The notes beneath the pieces were generated by a model. The model did not search any database and was not told the origin of the DNA. It saw nothing but the letters and a program-made list of their open reading frames with translations. A DNA stretch of 64,000 nt, taken from NCBI RefSeq assembly GCF_963583255.1, contig NC_084815.1:8665724-8729723 (forward strand), in the 5' to 3' direction. Every line of letters begins with the position of its first letter. The first letter of the stretch is position 1. Positions 1 to 10,244 of this stretch are shown one piece after another. Source of the stretch: Pyrus communis. Its lineage: Eukaryota; Streptophyta; Magnoliopsida; Rosales; Rosaceae. Position numbers and translations under genes: made by a program.

Positions 1-122
1 TCATCTTTACCAACTGGACCTATAATAATACGAAAATAACATAAACTACCAAAATAAATGGAAATTAATGAAGTAAATGCAAAGAAACAAGATAACAAAG
101 TTGCATAAATATGCTCCTATCA
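1..122 (-). repeat. 3' LTR of Gy1, first 122 nt only
   Basis: On the minus strand the LTR begins TGATAGGAGCATATTTATGC and continues past the window edge. The same LTR family occurs as solo copies at 26640-28084 and 28155-29832; the segment here matches 29700-29832 closely. Confidence 0.85.
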
Positions 123-136
123 AATTCCCCCAGACT
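123..136 (-). other. Polypurine tract of Gy1
   Basis: Minus-strand sequence AAGTCTGGGGGAATT directly abuts the LTR start TGATAGG. Its position and purine content fit the primer for plus-strand DNA synthesis. Confidence 0.75.
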
Positions 137-1943
137 TAGCTTTTGCTAGTCCCTGAGCAAAACCAAAAAGACAAAACAAAACCTAAACCTTCCAACAATT
201 GCCTCAGGGATTTCCAATGAAACATGACATGTTAAAAATCACTACTCACATAGATTTTAGCCATCCTTACTCTCGAACTTATACTTAACCGCGGTAATCA
301 ATCACTAGCTCGCATTTAATCAATTAAAACAACATTTGAAAGTAGTAAGATGCCTTAGAGAATTCACTCAATTCCTCACCGGATATACTCTCTATTTTCA
401 CACAGATTTTCTAACTACACTCCCTATACTAAATATGTGTGAGAAGATTGATGTAAACATGTAGACTAGCACTCACATATGTTATAACAAAGAAGGCACT
501 TTCTGGAATTATTAATACAAACATGTATATGATCTCATGAATGGAATACCACTACTTAGAACCAAGAACCAGGGATTCCATATGCTCATACCAATTTCAA
601 ACTCCACAAATTGAAACACATAACAATCAAGATAAAAGTCCGAGGGTCGTAATGGGGCTAAGGTATTGGCTAACAAAGAAAGGTTAAGGATAAACAAAGG
701 TTCTTAAAGTGATAGTAAGCAAAGTAATGAAATCAACACTTAGAACAAATTCTTCCCCCACACCTGTTTTTCTGCAAATCGTAGATCAAAAGGAATTCCC
801 AATAAGTCATGCTCCACTATTCTTTAAGAACAAGGGTATGAATATTCCAATACTAGGCTAGGTAGGGATAATGCAAGCTAACAAAGAAAATACGCTAAAT
901 AAGACTCAAAGGTTGGCTATGGTGGTAACTAAACAACTTCATCTTGTTATTTGTTATGCAATCAATTTTATGCTTTGAATGAAACATGCATGAGTTCTAG
1001 TATTTGGAACTAAAATGATGAAAAAGCATTCTAAGTAGCAACCAAGCAAAGAAATAATGAGAACATGCAACAACTTTAGAAGACAAGAATATCACAGATT
1101 AATAACTCTCCAAACAAAGAATAGGCTCAAGTCTCATAGGGTTGTAGCGTTAGTTTGAGTTTCTTCCTTCAAGCATGTTACAAAAACTTATTTTTTTCTT
1201 TGTGATTACATGTGAATTCGTAAATGACAACTACCAGTAAGTATTAACCAAAGAGCATATCAAACTTCCACCCATGTTTGTAACTTTTTTTTTAACAGTC
1301 ATGCAATTAAAAACCAAATCCTCATCATTGTGTTCGAAGGTAACCTAAGACACAAACAAGCAACAAAAACGACTCTTTTTGGTAATTTTCTCAAAAATTT
1401 TCGATTTTTTTCTTTTCAAATTTTTGTTATATGACATACAATAAAACACTTAAAAACAATGAATCACAATATTAGTAGTGATAATTGGTGAAATTCGAAA
1501 ATAAGTCATGAAAAACAATCTGTTTACCCCCACACTTAAACCTAACATTGTCCTCAATGTTTCAAAAACAAACTTAAACAAGAAAGCAACAAAAGGTAAC
1601 TAGCAAACAAGATAATCATAGCAAAGTAAAAACAATAAAGAGAATGGTAAAAGAGAGCAAATCTGGTTGCAGGAGTTGAAAATTCCAATGTCCCTTTGTT
1701 TGAATACATAGGTTGCCTCCCAAGAAGTGCTTGCTTTAACGTCTTCTAGCTGGACGATACCTCCATTTAGGCTTTACTAGGACCAACGACATGGAGGGGT
1801 ACATCCTCCACAACATGCTCCTCAAAACACTCATAGTAAGGCTTCAAACGGTGTCCATTCACTCTGAATTCATTCCCCGTCTTTAAACTTTGAATTTGGA
1901 CTACACCATAGGGAAAAACATTAGTAATAACGAAATGACCAAT
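137..1943 (-). other. Non-coding 3' region of Gy1
   Basis: About 1.8 kb between the integrase end and the polypurine tract. It is AT-rich with no ORF worth reporting. A second run of C residues (minus-strand G) near 1527-1533 resembles an internal polypurine tract. Long 3' non-coding regions are normal for Athila/Tat-type elements. Confidence 0.6.
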
Positions 1944-3125
1944 CTATTTCGAGTGCAACTTACCTGGAAACAGTCGAAGGCGGGAGTTGAAAAGCAACAC
2001 TTTTTGCCCAACAGAAAATGTTTTACCATGGATCATCTTATCATGGAAAGCCTTTGTTTTCTCCTTGAAAATATGAGCGTTTTCATATGCCTCATTCTGA
2101 ATTTCCTCAAGCTCATTCAATTGTAACTTCCTATGAAGGCCAGCAGCATCAATGTTCATGTTGAAAATCTTGACTGCCCAATGTGCACGGTGCTCCAATT
2201 CAACTGGAAGATGACATGGTTTCCTATAAATGAGCCAAAAAGGAGACATTCCAATTGGTGTTTTGTAGGCAGTACGATATGCCCACAATGTATCATTCAA
2301 ACGCAAGCTCCAATCCTTTCGAGTTGGTCTAACTGTCTTTTCCAAGATTTGCTATGCCCACAATGTATCATTCAAATGCAAGCTCCAATCCTTTCGAGTT
2401 GGTCTAACTATCTTCTCTAAGATTTGCTTGATTTCCCAGTTAGAAACTTCGGTTTGTCCACTTGTATGGGGATGATAAGGTGTCGAAACCTTATGTGTGA
2501 CATTATACTTCTTGAGCAGTGCCTCTATGGTCCGATTACAAAAGTGAGAACCCCCATCACTTATAAGTACTTGTGACATTCCAACCTTTGCAAATATGTT
2601 AGTTTTGATAAAATCTACAACCAATTTGGAATCATTAGTATGGGTGGCTTTTGCTTCCACCCATTTTGAAACATAATCTATAACAAGTAAAATATAATTG
2701 AAACCATGAGAGGAAGGAAAAGGACCCATGAAGTCAATGCCCCAAACATAAAAAATCTCCACAGAAAATATAGAAGTTTATGGCATTTGATTTCTTGAGC
2801 CTATATTGCCTGTTTTTTGACAACGATCACAAGTCATGAAAAAAATTCTAGCATCCTTAAATGTAATAGGCCAATAAAATCCACATTCTAGAACTTTAAG
2901 TGCTGTTCTTGGAGTACCAAAATGACCTCCACAAGCATAAGTGTGACAGAAAGTTAAAATTGAATTGAATTCAGAATCATGCACACACATACGAATAATT
3001 TGATCAGGGCAATATTTCCACAAATAAGGGTTATCCCACACATAAAAACGTGCTTCTTTTTTAAGTTTATCACGTTGGTACCTGTTTATGGTGTTTGGAA
3101 CTTGTTTAGACACAATATAATTCAC
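1944..3125 (-). pseudogene. Gy1 integrase (broken)
   Basis: Decayed retroviral-type integrase that would insert element cDNA into the genome. The N-terminal part (3125-2779) shows an HHCC zinc-binding region ending CDRCQ. The catalytic core follows, with [10 protein letters not shown] (first Asp), ISDGGSHF (second Asp) and TEVSNWEIK (Glu) in DD35E spacing, and then the C-terminal [10 protein letters not shown]. In-frame stops occur near 2777 and at 2352-2354. The latter lies at the junction of a 75-bp in-frame duplication that repeats the segment around RPTRKDWSL. The active-site residues are present but the reading frame is interrupted. Confidence 0.9.
2281..2430 (-). repeat. 75-bp tandem duplication inside integrase
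   Basis: 2281-2355 and 2356-2430 are near-identical copies at a period of exactly 75 bp (25 codons). Both encode the stretch with RPTRKDWSL and LNDTLWA. They differ at a few bases (for example Arg versus His before LNDTLWA). The junction codon reads TAG on the minus strand. Confidence 0.9.
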
Positions 3126-3185
3126 AATATCAGCATACCATGGCTCACTTACCTTAATGGTGAGCAGTTATTCATCTGGGAATGC

Positions 3186-4576
3186 CTATGGAATAGGTAG
3201 AGGGTCTTCTTCATGTACCAAATGACTCAAATGGTCAGCTACGATATTCTCGCTTCTTTTTTTTGTCTCGGATTTCCACGTCAAACTCTTGGAGAAGAAG
3301 CATCCAACGAATAAGCCTTGGTTTGGCTTCTTCTTCGTAAGTAAGTACTTCAAAGTTGCGTGGTCAAAGTAACTTATAACTTTAGTTCCAAGTAAATAAG
3401 AACGAAACTTATCTAAAGCAAACATAACAGTAAGGAGTTCTTTTTTAGTAGTGGAATAATTGAATTGAGCATCATTCAAGGTCAGAGAGGTGTAGTAGAT
3501 GACATACGGCTTCTTGTCCTTTCTTTGTCCCAGCACAGCTCTTAAAGCATAATCTTAAGCGTCACACACAAGGTCAAATGGAAGACTCCAATCTGGTAGG
3601 ACAATGATAGGGGCTGAAGTTAACATCTCTTTGAGGTGATTGAATGCCTTCTCACAATGCTCATAAAAAACAAACGGCACATCCTTTTGTAGAAGTCGAC
3701 ACAGGGTGTTGAAATCTTTGATAAACCGTCTATTGAATCCTGCATGTCCAAGAAAAAAATGAACCTCTCTCACCGAAGTGGGAGAGGGTAAGTAGCGTAC
3801 AAGATTTATTTTAGATTTATCAACTTCAATTCCCTTTTCTGAAACTATATGACCTAAAACTATGCCTTGTTTTACCATGAAGTGACATTTTTCCCAATTT
3901 AGAACAAGGTTAGTTTCGATGCAACGTTTCAATATCAAAGTGAGATTAGTTAAACAATCATCAAAAGAGTCACCAAAGACACTAAAATCATCCATGAAAA
4001 CTTCAATAATCTTCTCAACAAAATCTGAAAACATACTTACCATGCATCTTTGGAAAATGGCTGATGCATTACATAAACCAAATGGCATTTGATGATAAGC
4101 AAAAGTACCAAATGGACAAGTAATAGTCTTTCTTGATCATCTGGAGCTATAACAATTTGATTATATCCCGAATAACCATCAAGAAAGCAATAAAAAGAAT
4201 GACCAGCTAACCTTTCAAGCATTTTATCAATGAATGGTAGAGGAAAATGGTATTTCCTTGTGGTGGCGTTGAGCTTCCTATAGTCAATGCAAACTCTCCA
4301 ACTTGTTTGGATACAAGTAGGCACAAGTTCATTCTCTGCATTCTTTACCACAGTGACTCCAGATTTCTTTGGTACTACTTGAACCGGTGAAACCAAACGA
4401 CTATTCGAAATTGGATAAATAACTCCACAATCAAGAAGCTTGATGATCTCCTTTTTCACAACTTCCATCATTGGAGGGTTGAGTCGACGTTGAGCCTCTC
4501 GAGTTGGTTTAGCCCCTTCCTCTAGAAGTATGCGATGCATGCAGGTTGTAAGATTTATTCCCCAAATGTCAGCCAA
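3186..4576 (-). pseudogene. Gy1 reverse transcriptase and RNase H (broken)
   Basis: Pol segment that would copy element RNA into DNA. RT motifs seen are VCIDYRKLNATTRKYHFPLP, DGYSGYNQI and the catalytic VFMDDFSVF (F-M-D-D box), followed by the connection GHAGFNRRFIKDF. RNase H follows (3536-3186) with KKELLTVMFALDKFRSYL and IVADHLSHL. A one-base deletion near 4110 shifts frame between the GYSGYNQI motif and MPFGLCNA. There is a stop near 3553 and a compensating pair of shifts around 3250-3320. Recognition is firm; function is lost. Confidence 0.9.
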
Positions 4577-4942
4577 AGTTCATCCAATGGCTGTTTTGTA
4601 CTCTTTCAGAACCCTAACCAGTTTTCTCCTCTAATGCTGTGAGTGTTGAAGAGACTATGACTGGCAAAGTCTCTTTGTCTCCCAAGAAAACATACTTCAA
4701 ATGATTCGGTAATGGTTTAAGCTCAATAGGGGGTGCCTGAATCACTGAAGGTAACAATTTGTTAGTAGAAACGAAAATTGGAATTAGATTGGAGGCTCAC
4801 CAATATGTTGTGGTAGAGACTCAAGGGTAGCCACCATTTCGACAATTTTTGCATGATTAGGCTTGGCCATATTGGTTTTGGGTTCAATTCCTTTGTCAAT
4901 GGTTGTTTCAAGTGCATCCCTATTTAAGAATTCAATATATTC
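4577..4942 (-). other. Gy1 linker between PR and RT, degraded
   Basis: About 360 bp between the protease and RT ORFs with no open frame on the minus strand. It should hold the PR-RT linker, but frames are broken here and no motif can be named. Confidence 0.4.
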
Positions 4943-5512
4943 CTACACAAAAGAATCAAATACATCAACAGAAAAACAAGAATGATCATCAATAGGATAC
5001 CTTATAGCTTTAGAAATATTAAAGTCAATGACATCGCCATCAAATTCCATTGTTAACGTCCCTTTGAACACATCTATCTTGGTTCGGACCGTTTTCATGA
5101 AAGGTCTTCCCAGTAAGATTGGCAATGGTATAGAATGGGCCGAATCTTCCATCTCAAGCACATAAAAATCTACTGCAAAGATCAAGTGGTTAACCTGCAC
5201 CAAAACATCTTCCAAAACTCATTTCGGACATGCATTAGAACGATATGCTAATTGAATAATAACACCATTGTTTTTAAGCTCTCCTAGATTCATAGATGCA
5301 TAGATAGAGTAAGGCATGACATTAATGGAAGCACCTAAATCTAACATAGCATGTTCAAACTTGGTATTACTAATAACATAAGGGATTGTGAAACTACCTA
5401 GATCTTTACATTTAGGTGGTAGTTTTCTTTGCAAAACTGCAGAAACATTCTCACTTACCCGTACCACTTCCTTGTCTAAGATCCGTCTCCTTGTTGTACA
5501 AAGCTCTTTCAA
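4943..5512 (-). pseudogene. Gy1 aspartic protease (one in-frame stop)
   Basis: Retropepsin-like protease that would process Gag-Pol. The catalytic triad context AMLDLGASINVMP (D-L-G-A-S) is clear, and PILLGRPFM further on is the flap/second-loop region seen in plant gypsy proteases. The frame is continuous across 5219 except for a single TGA at 5219-5221, so one nonsense change separates the two halves. It lies directly downstream of gag and upstream of RT, as expected. Confidence 0.88.
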
Positions 5513-5586
5513 AAAATTAGCATACTTTGGAACTTCCTTTATTGCATCAAGAAGTGGGATATTGACTTGTACCTTCCTAAAGGTTT

Positions 5587-6642
5587 CTAAGATGTCTTTT
5601 CATTCTCTTCTTTCTTAGATTGCATAAACTTGTGAGGGAAAGGCACATTTGGTGGAATAGGGTTAGAAGGAATTGAATTTGAATCGACCTTACCTAAATT
5701 GGGTGGCATAAGAGCTTTAGAAGGATGCGGCAAGGATTGTTCTTCTCTTGCCATGGCCTTGTCCACCTCTTCTTCTTCGGGCATCAGCTGTTTGTCCTCT
5801 TTTTGGTTTTGTTTGGACGTTTTTGGATTGGTTCCAATCTTTTTACCACTTCTCAAGGTAATAGCCTTAGCAGTTTCAAAACCTCTCTTTGGATTAATAA
5901 TGGTTAAACTAGGAAGTTTGCCTTGTTCTCTAAATTTTCCCATGAATTCAGCCATTTGCCTAATTTGATTCTTCACTTTGCCTATGTCTTTGACTTGATT
6001 TTGTAAACCCTGAGTCAAAGAAGTTAGTGCTTGAAGAATTTTATCATTATCCATTGACGAACCTGAATTTGGTTGGGAAGATTGTTGGGGTTGCTGTGGT
6101 GGTGCAACTGGCCTTTGATAGAGCTCTGGAGGTGGCTGTCTATATCCTCCTTGTTGATGAGTTTGTTGAGGTTCCCTCCACCTCATATTTGGATGATCTG
6201 TCCAGCTCGGATTGTAGGCATTAGAGAACGGGTCACTCCTTGGTTGATTTTGGCCTTGATTCCCATCCCCCATTCTCTATTAATTGAGGACATTGATCAG
6301 TAGGATGTCCTTGCATTAAGCACACGCCACATGCAGCTACACTTTGCGCTTTGGATCCTTCAACAACCTGTGATATAAGAGTAGAGAGATTAGTCATTTG
6401 AGTTAGAAGTTCTGAAATAGCACTTACCTCATTAACTTAATTCTGCTGTGTAGGTTCTCTTTGTCCAACTCCTTCGTATTGTTGTGCATTCAAGGCTTGA
6501 TTCACTATTAAGATCTTTGCAGCCACTGATGTTTTGTCAACTAAAGCACCTTTTGCTGAAGCATCAAGCATTTGTCTCTCAAGTGGAAGTAGTCTTTCAT
6601 AGAAATATTGAATTAAAAGCTCTTCCTTCATTTGATGTTGTG
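5587..6642 (-). pseudogene. Gy1 gag, N-terminus missing
   Basis: Capsid/nucleocapsid polyprotein fragment. The segment from 6642 gives the retrotransposon-gag core (LLIQYFYERLLPLERQM). A TAA stop follows at 6437-6439, then a zinc knuckle CGVCLMQGHPTDQC around 6295-6340. A frameshift lies near 6270, followed by the proline/glutamine-rich tail and ITLRSGK. The N-terminal third is absent: upstream of about 6642 the DNA belongs to a copia element. Gag order and motifs are typical of Athila/Tat-side gypsy elements. Confidence 0.88.
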
Positions 6643-6816
6643 GACTTCGGAGTTTTCTTCTCTGAGAATCAACTGCTCATGGATGTCTAGTTCCACCACA
6701 TCCCACAGACTGTGTGCTATGAAAATGGTTTTCATTCTAACAGCCCAAAAATAGTAGTTGGTGCCATTAAACTGTATTGTTTTTAAATCTCCATCTGATG
6801 AACTTGATCCTACCAT
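6643..6816 (-). pseudogene. Copia gag N-terminal fragment
   Basis: Reads MVGSSSSDGDLKTIQFNG then NYYFWAVRMKTIF and HSLWDVVE, the N-terminal signature of copia Gag (DUF4219/UBN2 type). Only about 60 residues remain. The upstream open frame to 6909 is probably leader, because MVGS at 6814-6816 is the usual start context. The frame closes with TGA at 6628-6630, just inside the gypsy part. Confidence 0.8.
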
Positions 6817-6931
6817 CTTCTCAAGCAATAATAGCAAGAAAAAAGGAAAAAACTTGATAAGGGAACCACCTTTAAGCTTTATGGGTTGGTTTTCGAAGAA
6901 CAAAATCACTCACAATAACGCAGACCTCAGA

Positions 6932-6943
6932 GCTCTGTTACCA
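6932..6943 (-). other. Primer binding site (initiator Met tRNA type)
   Basis: Minus strand TGGTAACAGAGC directly follows the LTR end TTTCAACA. It is a one-base variant of the common copia primer site TGGTATCAGAGC. Confidence 0.8.
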
Positions 6944-7292
6944 TGTTGAAATGGTACTAGGCATATGGTTTTAAAGGTTGCTTTTATAGAAAAGTTTAAA
7001 GCTTTAAGCTTGAAAAGTTGTAAAGCATAAAGAAGGTAAAAGGGAAGAGTAAAAGCTACTGTGTATTCATTTAGGGATTCAAGTACATTTTTATACAAAA
7101 CCCTCGCAATTTTGGTGCATAGATGAAGCCCTATTTTTCAGGGACTCATCCATCGCCATTTAGGTCATCGAAGGCTGCGGTCTTTCCACTTGGGAAAGAT
7201 CCAGCAGCACAGTACAACTCCATTAAAGGGAATAAAACAGTTGTGCTAAATTGCCTGAAATAGAAACCAAACTAGCCGTTACACATTCAACA
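6944..7292 (-). repeat. Copia LTR, 349 bp
   Basis: On the minus strand it starts TGTTGAATGTG and ends TTTCAACA; the 7-bp termini TGTTGAA/TTCAACA are perfect inverted repeats. It abuts the primer site. A TATA-like TATAAAAATG lies near 7086-7097 (minus). Confidence 0.75.
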
Positions 7293-8257
7293 ACAATGGT
7301 TACAAATATATTTGGAAACTTTCATTTCTTCTTCAATTCTTCAAGTTTATCTGCAGGTTCACTATCTGCAGGTTGAATCAAAGCTTGTGAGCAGCTTAAT
7401 TCTCAACAACTGCTGCTTCCTCGTCGGGAATAGGGGATGAAAAACTGATGAGGTTTGTTTGGATGCTGAGAAAGTTTGATAACTAACTGTTACATAACTT
7501 TTTTTTTTATTTATTTTTTATTTATTTTATTTTTTTTAAGCGCTTGTGTGATTGGAAAATGAGTGGATTTGGTTGCGTACTTATACCGAATAGAAGAAAT
7601 TTCTGGTAAAGACTTGAGGATTAAGGCTGGAAACGTTTGTGTGAGTTTCTCTTGAACTTTCTAGCACAATAATCTGTACTTATACAACACTATAATGACC
7701 TATCAATAAATGATAATATTGATTTTTACCAAAAAAATAAATAAATGATAATATTGGCATCCTATTAACAATATTTAGTAAATATCGATAACATTTAGCA
7801 TCTCACAAGATAATTTATCTAAAAATAAAAAGGAGTTAGAGGCTAGAGCCCAAACAAACAAATTACATAGCAACACTTAGGTAATATGATGTGTGCAAAA
7901 TAATACATAAAAGATTTCAACCTAAAAAGAAAAATCTTTCATATAGCCCCAACAATGAAGCTCCATACGCCATAAGATTGAAATAAAGGTTTTTTTTTTG
8001 TACGCCATAAGATTGGAAAAATCGATCTTATACCTGGCCAATTACCAATGGTTGATCAAAGTTCTAGCTTAGAAATATCAAGTACAAATGTGAAAAATAA
8101 ATTGAACTCTTTACGCCTAATTGGAATAAAAATAAAACATAAAACAAAAAAAAAAGAACTTTTCCGAAGCAAAGCAGAAAAGCTAGTTTAGCCCAATTCC
8201 ATCCTCTATTCTATCCCAATTTCTATTTTCTTTTTTGTCCAAGCCCAATTCATTTTC
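7293..8257. other. AT-rich spacer, no gene seen
   Basis: Contains T-rich runs (7499-7540, 7990-8000) and short direct repeats around 7700-7760. A stretch near 7410-7440 (minus) weakly resembles the sHSP start region but is too short to call. Confidence 0.4.
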
Positions 8258-8282
8258 TTCCAGGAAGTTTCTAGCAACTTCT
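8258..8282 (+). promoter_or_regulatory. Heat-shock-element-like cluster and downstream TATA
   Basis: TTCcaGGAAgtTTCtaG around 8258-8273 contains GAAnnTTCnnG, an imperfect heat shock factor site, with a further TTC downstream. TATAAAC at 8368-8374 could be the TATA box. Both lie upstream of the sHSP pseudogene, as in heat-inducible sHSP genes. The element is imperfect, so this is tentative. Confidence 0.45.
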
Positions 8283-8494
8283 GTATCGTCTTCCTTGTGC
8301 TGCTTGTTTTCGTGCCCTTTCTAGTTTTCCAGTGCCTAGATTTTTCCTGAAAACTCTTGGACTCCTTATAAACAGGCCACTAACCCACTCCCTCCACCAA
8401 CCAGTGAAGCAAAGCAATAGCTCCCCCTATCCACTCAAATTTGATTCCCAAAACTTTTCCCGGCATCCAAACAAAACCTCAAGTTTATTTCAAA

Positions 8495-9551
8495 GTGTCA
8501 CACATCCCCAACTCTCGACGAGGCAGCAGCATCTTCGACCCGTTCTCCTTTAATCTGTTGAAGCCTTTCAAGTATTTCCCATTCCCTTCCTCCTCATCAC
8601 TCTCCGCATTCCTTGAACTTTCTCAGGAAAATTCGGCTTTTGTGAACAGTGGTGGAGCCAGAAATTCATTTTAGAAGGAACGCACTTTAGATCAAAATGG
8701 ACATAATACATGTAGAAACTATCTCATACTTTCGGTCGTCTTGGTATTAAATTTAAAAGTGAGTGACCATGCATTTATTCTTTATTATAAATGGTCAACT
8801 ATATCAAAAGTTGAAACATTATTAAAAGCTCATCCATTTATTCTTTATTATTTATTCTTGATATCAAATTTAAAGGTGACTGACCATGCATTCATTTTCT
8901 ATAGCTACCAAGAAAACATTTTTCTAAAAACATTAAGACATGAGAGTGTTTGAAGGTTTTTTGTGCTAATTTGGAAAAAGGAAATATTTTTCTCTCCTTG
9001 ATTTCATAAATGATATAATAGAGGGAAATGAGAAATTAACGAAAATAATAGTTTGCATTGAAGGCTTTGTATTTGTTGGATTGAAGTTAATTGGGCCGAT
9101 AGAATTGCAAATTCAAATCGATAGTGGTATTATAAAATTAATTAATGTTAGTAGAGGTTGTTAGGAAAAAAATTATTTGAGGATGGGCTTGAGCCTACCC
9201 TATTCTAAAGGTGGCTCCACCACTGTTTGTGAGGGTCGATAGGAATGAGACCCTGGAAGCCCATGTATTCAAGGCGGACATTCCGGGGTTGAAGAAGGAT
9301 GGGGTGAAGGTGGAGGTGGAAGACAACAAGGTGCTTCAGATAAGCAGAGAGAGGAACGTGGAAAAGGAGGACAAAAAAAACAAGTGGCACAAAGTGGAGA
9401 GGAGCAGCGACAAGTTTTTCTGGAGGTTTCAGCTTTCAGAGAATGTAAAGGTTGATCAAATTAAGGTTGTCATGGAGGATGGAGTTCTGGGTGTGTTCCG
9501 AAGGTGGAGTTAAAGAAGCCCAACATCAAAGCCATTGAAATCGATGGTTAA
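8495..9551 (+). pseudogene. Class I cytosolic small heat-shock protein (HSP20), disrupted
   Basis: Remnant of an ATP-independent chaperone of the alpha-crystallin family. Exon part 1 (8495-8646) encodes the N-terminal arm (GSSIFDPFSFNLLKPFK, then FPFPSSSSLSAF and ENSAFV). Part 2 (9234-9551) encodes the alpha-crystallin domain ([59 protein letters not shown]) and the tail KKPNIKAIEIDG with its stop. Three lesions are visible: the start codon position reads GTG (8495-8497), a 579-bp hAT MITE splits the gene, and a frameshift near 9498 disrupts the conserved strand before the tail. Without the MITE the length would be about 155-160 residues, usual for the class. Confidence 0.92.
8647..9225. mobile_element. 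hAT-type non-autonomous DNA transposon (MITE), 579 bp
   Basis: Termini CAGTGGTGGAGCCA and TGGCTCCACCACTG are inverted repeats of the Ac/Tip100 hAT kind. They are flanked by an 8-bp target duplication, TTTGTGAA (8639-8646) and TTTGTGAG (9226-9233), with one mismatch. The interior is AT-rich and has no transposase. It sits inside the sHSP coding region. Confidence 0.92.
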
Positions 9552-10239
9552 TTAATTATGAAATAATAAGATTGTGAATGTTGCTACTTAGGAATAAGAT
9601 TATGAAATCGAGTGCAAAAAAGAGAGTGATTTTGTATAATTGTCTGTAAATAGTGACTTGGGCGAAGTTAATTTGATACTAATTTCGATTTACATGTTTT
9701 AAAATAATAAAATTTTCAAGTGATTTGAGAGAGTAATGGTAGGTAAATTATGTTATTAGATTACGTAATAAAGAAAGTGACGTGTCACCAATAGAAAATA
9801 AGGACGCAAATTAACACAAGTAACAGTTTGATAATCGCTTCATTTTTTTTTATAGAAAACCTCGAGGTACAAGGGTAATTTCATTGATAACAGAAAAAAA
9901 AAGTTATGCCTAGGTAGTAAAGAGATGAACTTACCCCTCATATTAAAAGAAAAAGGATATAAAAAAATACATGAAAAAAGAAGAGTGGACACATAAACCT
10001 TACCCTTCTAGAAGGAAAAACAATAAGGACACAAGGAAAAGAGTGAGGGACATGAATATAAAGCCAAATGCAAAAGTTTAAATCTGCAAAACAAATTAAG
10101 CAACATCACAAGGTGAAGAAAAAAAAAAACACAAGAAAGTGCGCCAAACCTGTATGCCGATATGCAAATTCATTTGAGAAGCGATAGCCAAGACAACCAG
10201 TTTAGTCTGAAAATAAAGTAGCAGGAGCTGCCAATGGAG
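9552..10239. other. AT-rich spacer, no gene seen
   Basis: Sequence 3' of the sHSP pseudogene with A-rich runs around 9890-9905 and 9960-9980. No ORF or repeat structure of note. Confidence 0.4.
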
Positions 10240-10244
10240 GCAAT

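Larger units (their letters stand above)
1..6642 (-). mobile_element. Ty3/gypsy retrotransposon Gy1, decayed, 5' part replaced
   Basis: Minus-strand Ty3/gypsy element. Read from high to low coordinates it runs gag, zinc knuckle, aspartic protease, reverse transcriptase, RNase H, integrase, a long non-coding 3' region, polypurine tract and the start of the 3' LTR, which leaves the window at base 1. The domain order PR-RT-RH-IN defines Ty3/gypsy. The gag phrase ITLRSGK, the protease core DLGAS and the absence of a visible chromodomain suggest the Athila/Tat side of the plant elements (inference). Scattered stops and frameshifts break all ORFs, so it is not autonomous. The 5' LTR, primer site and N-terminal gag are missing; at about 6642 the sequence changes to a copia element. 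Confidence 0.9.
6643..7292 (-). mobile_element. Ty1/copia 5' end (LTR, PBS, gag start) fused to Gy1
   Basis: A copia element is represented only by its 5' LTR (6944-7292), initiator-Met-type primer site, short leader and first part of gag. It then stops abruptly at about 6642, where gypsy gag begins on the same strand. Either a copia insertion lost its 3' part together with the gypsy 5' end, or a chimeric cDNA was integrated. The sequence alone does not decide. Confidence 0.8.

Noticed and set aside
1890..2420. Plus-strand ORFs opposite the Gy1 integrase
   Set aside because: Shadows of the integrase on the other strand, including its 75-bp duplication.
7398..7440. Second sHSP remnant on the minus strand
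   Set aside because: About 30 nt resemble the sHSP start (RRGSS context), but nothing else of the gene is present; chance cannot be excluded.
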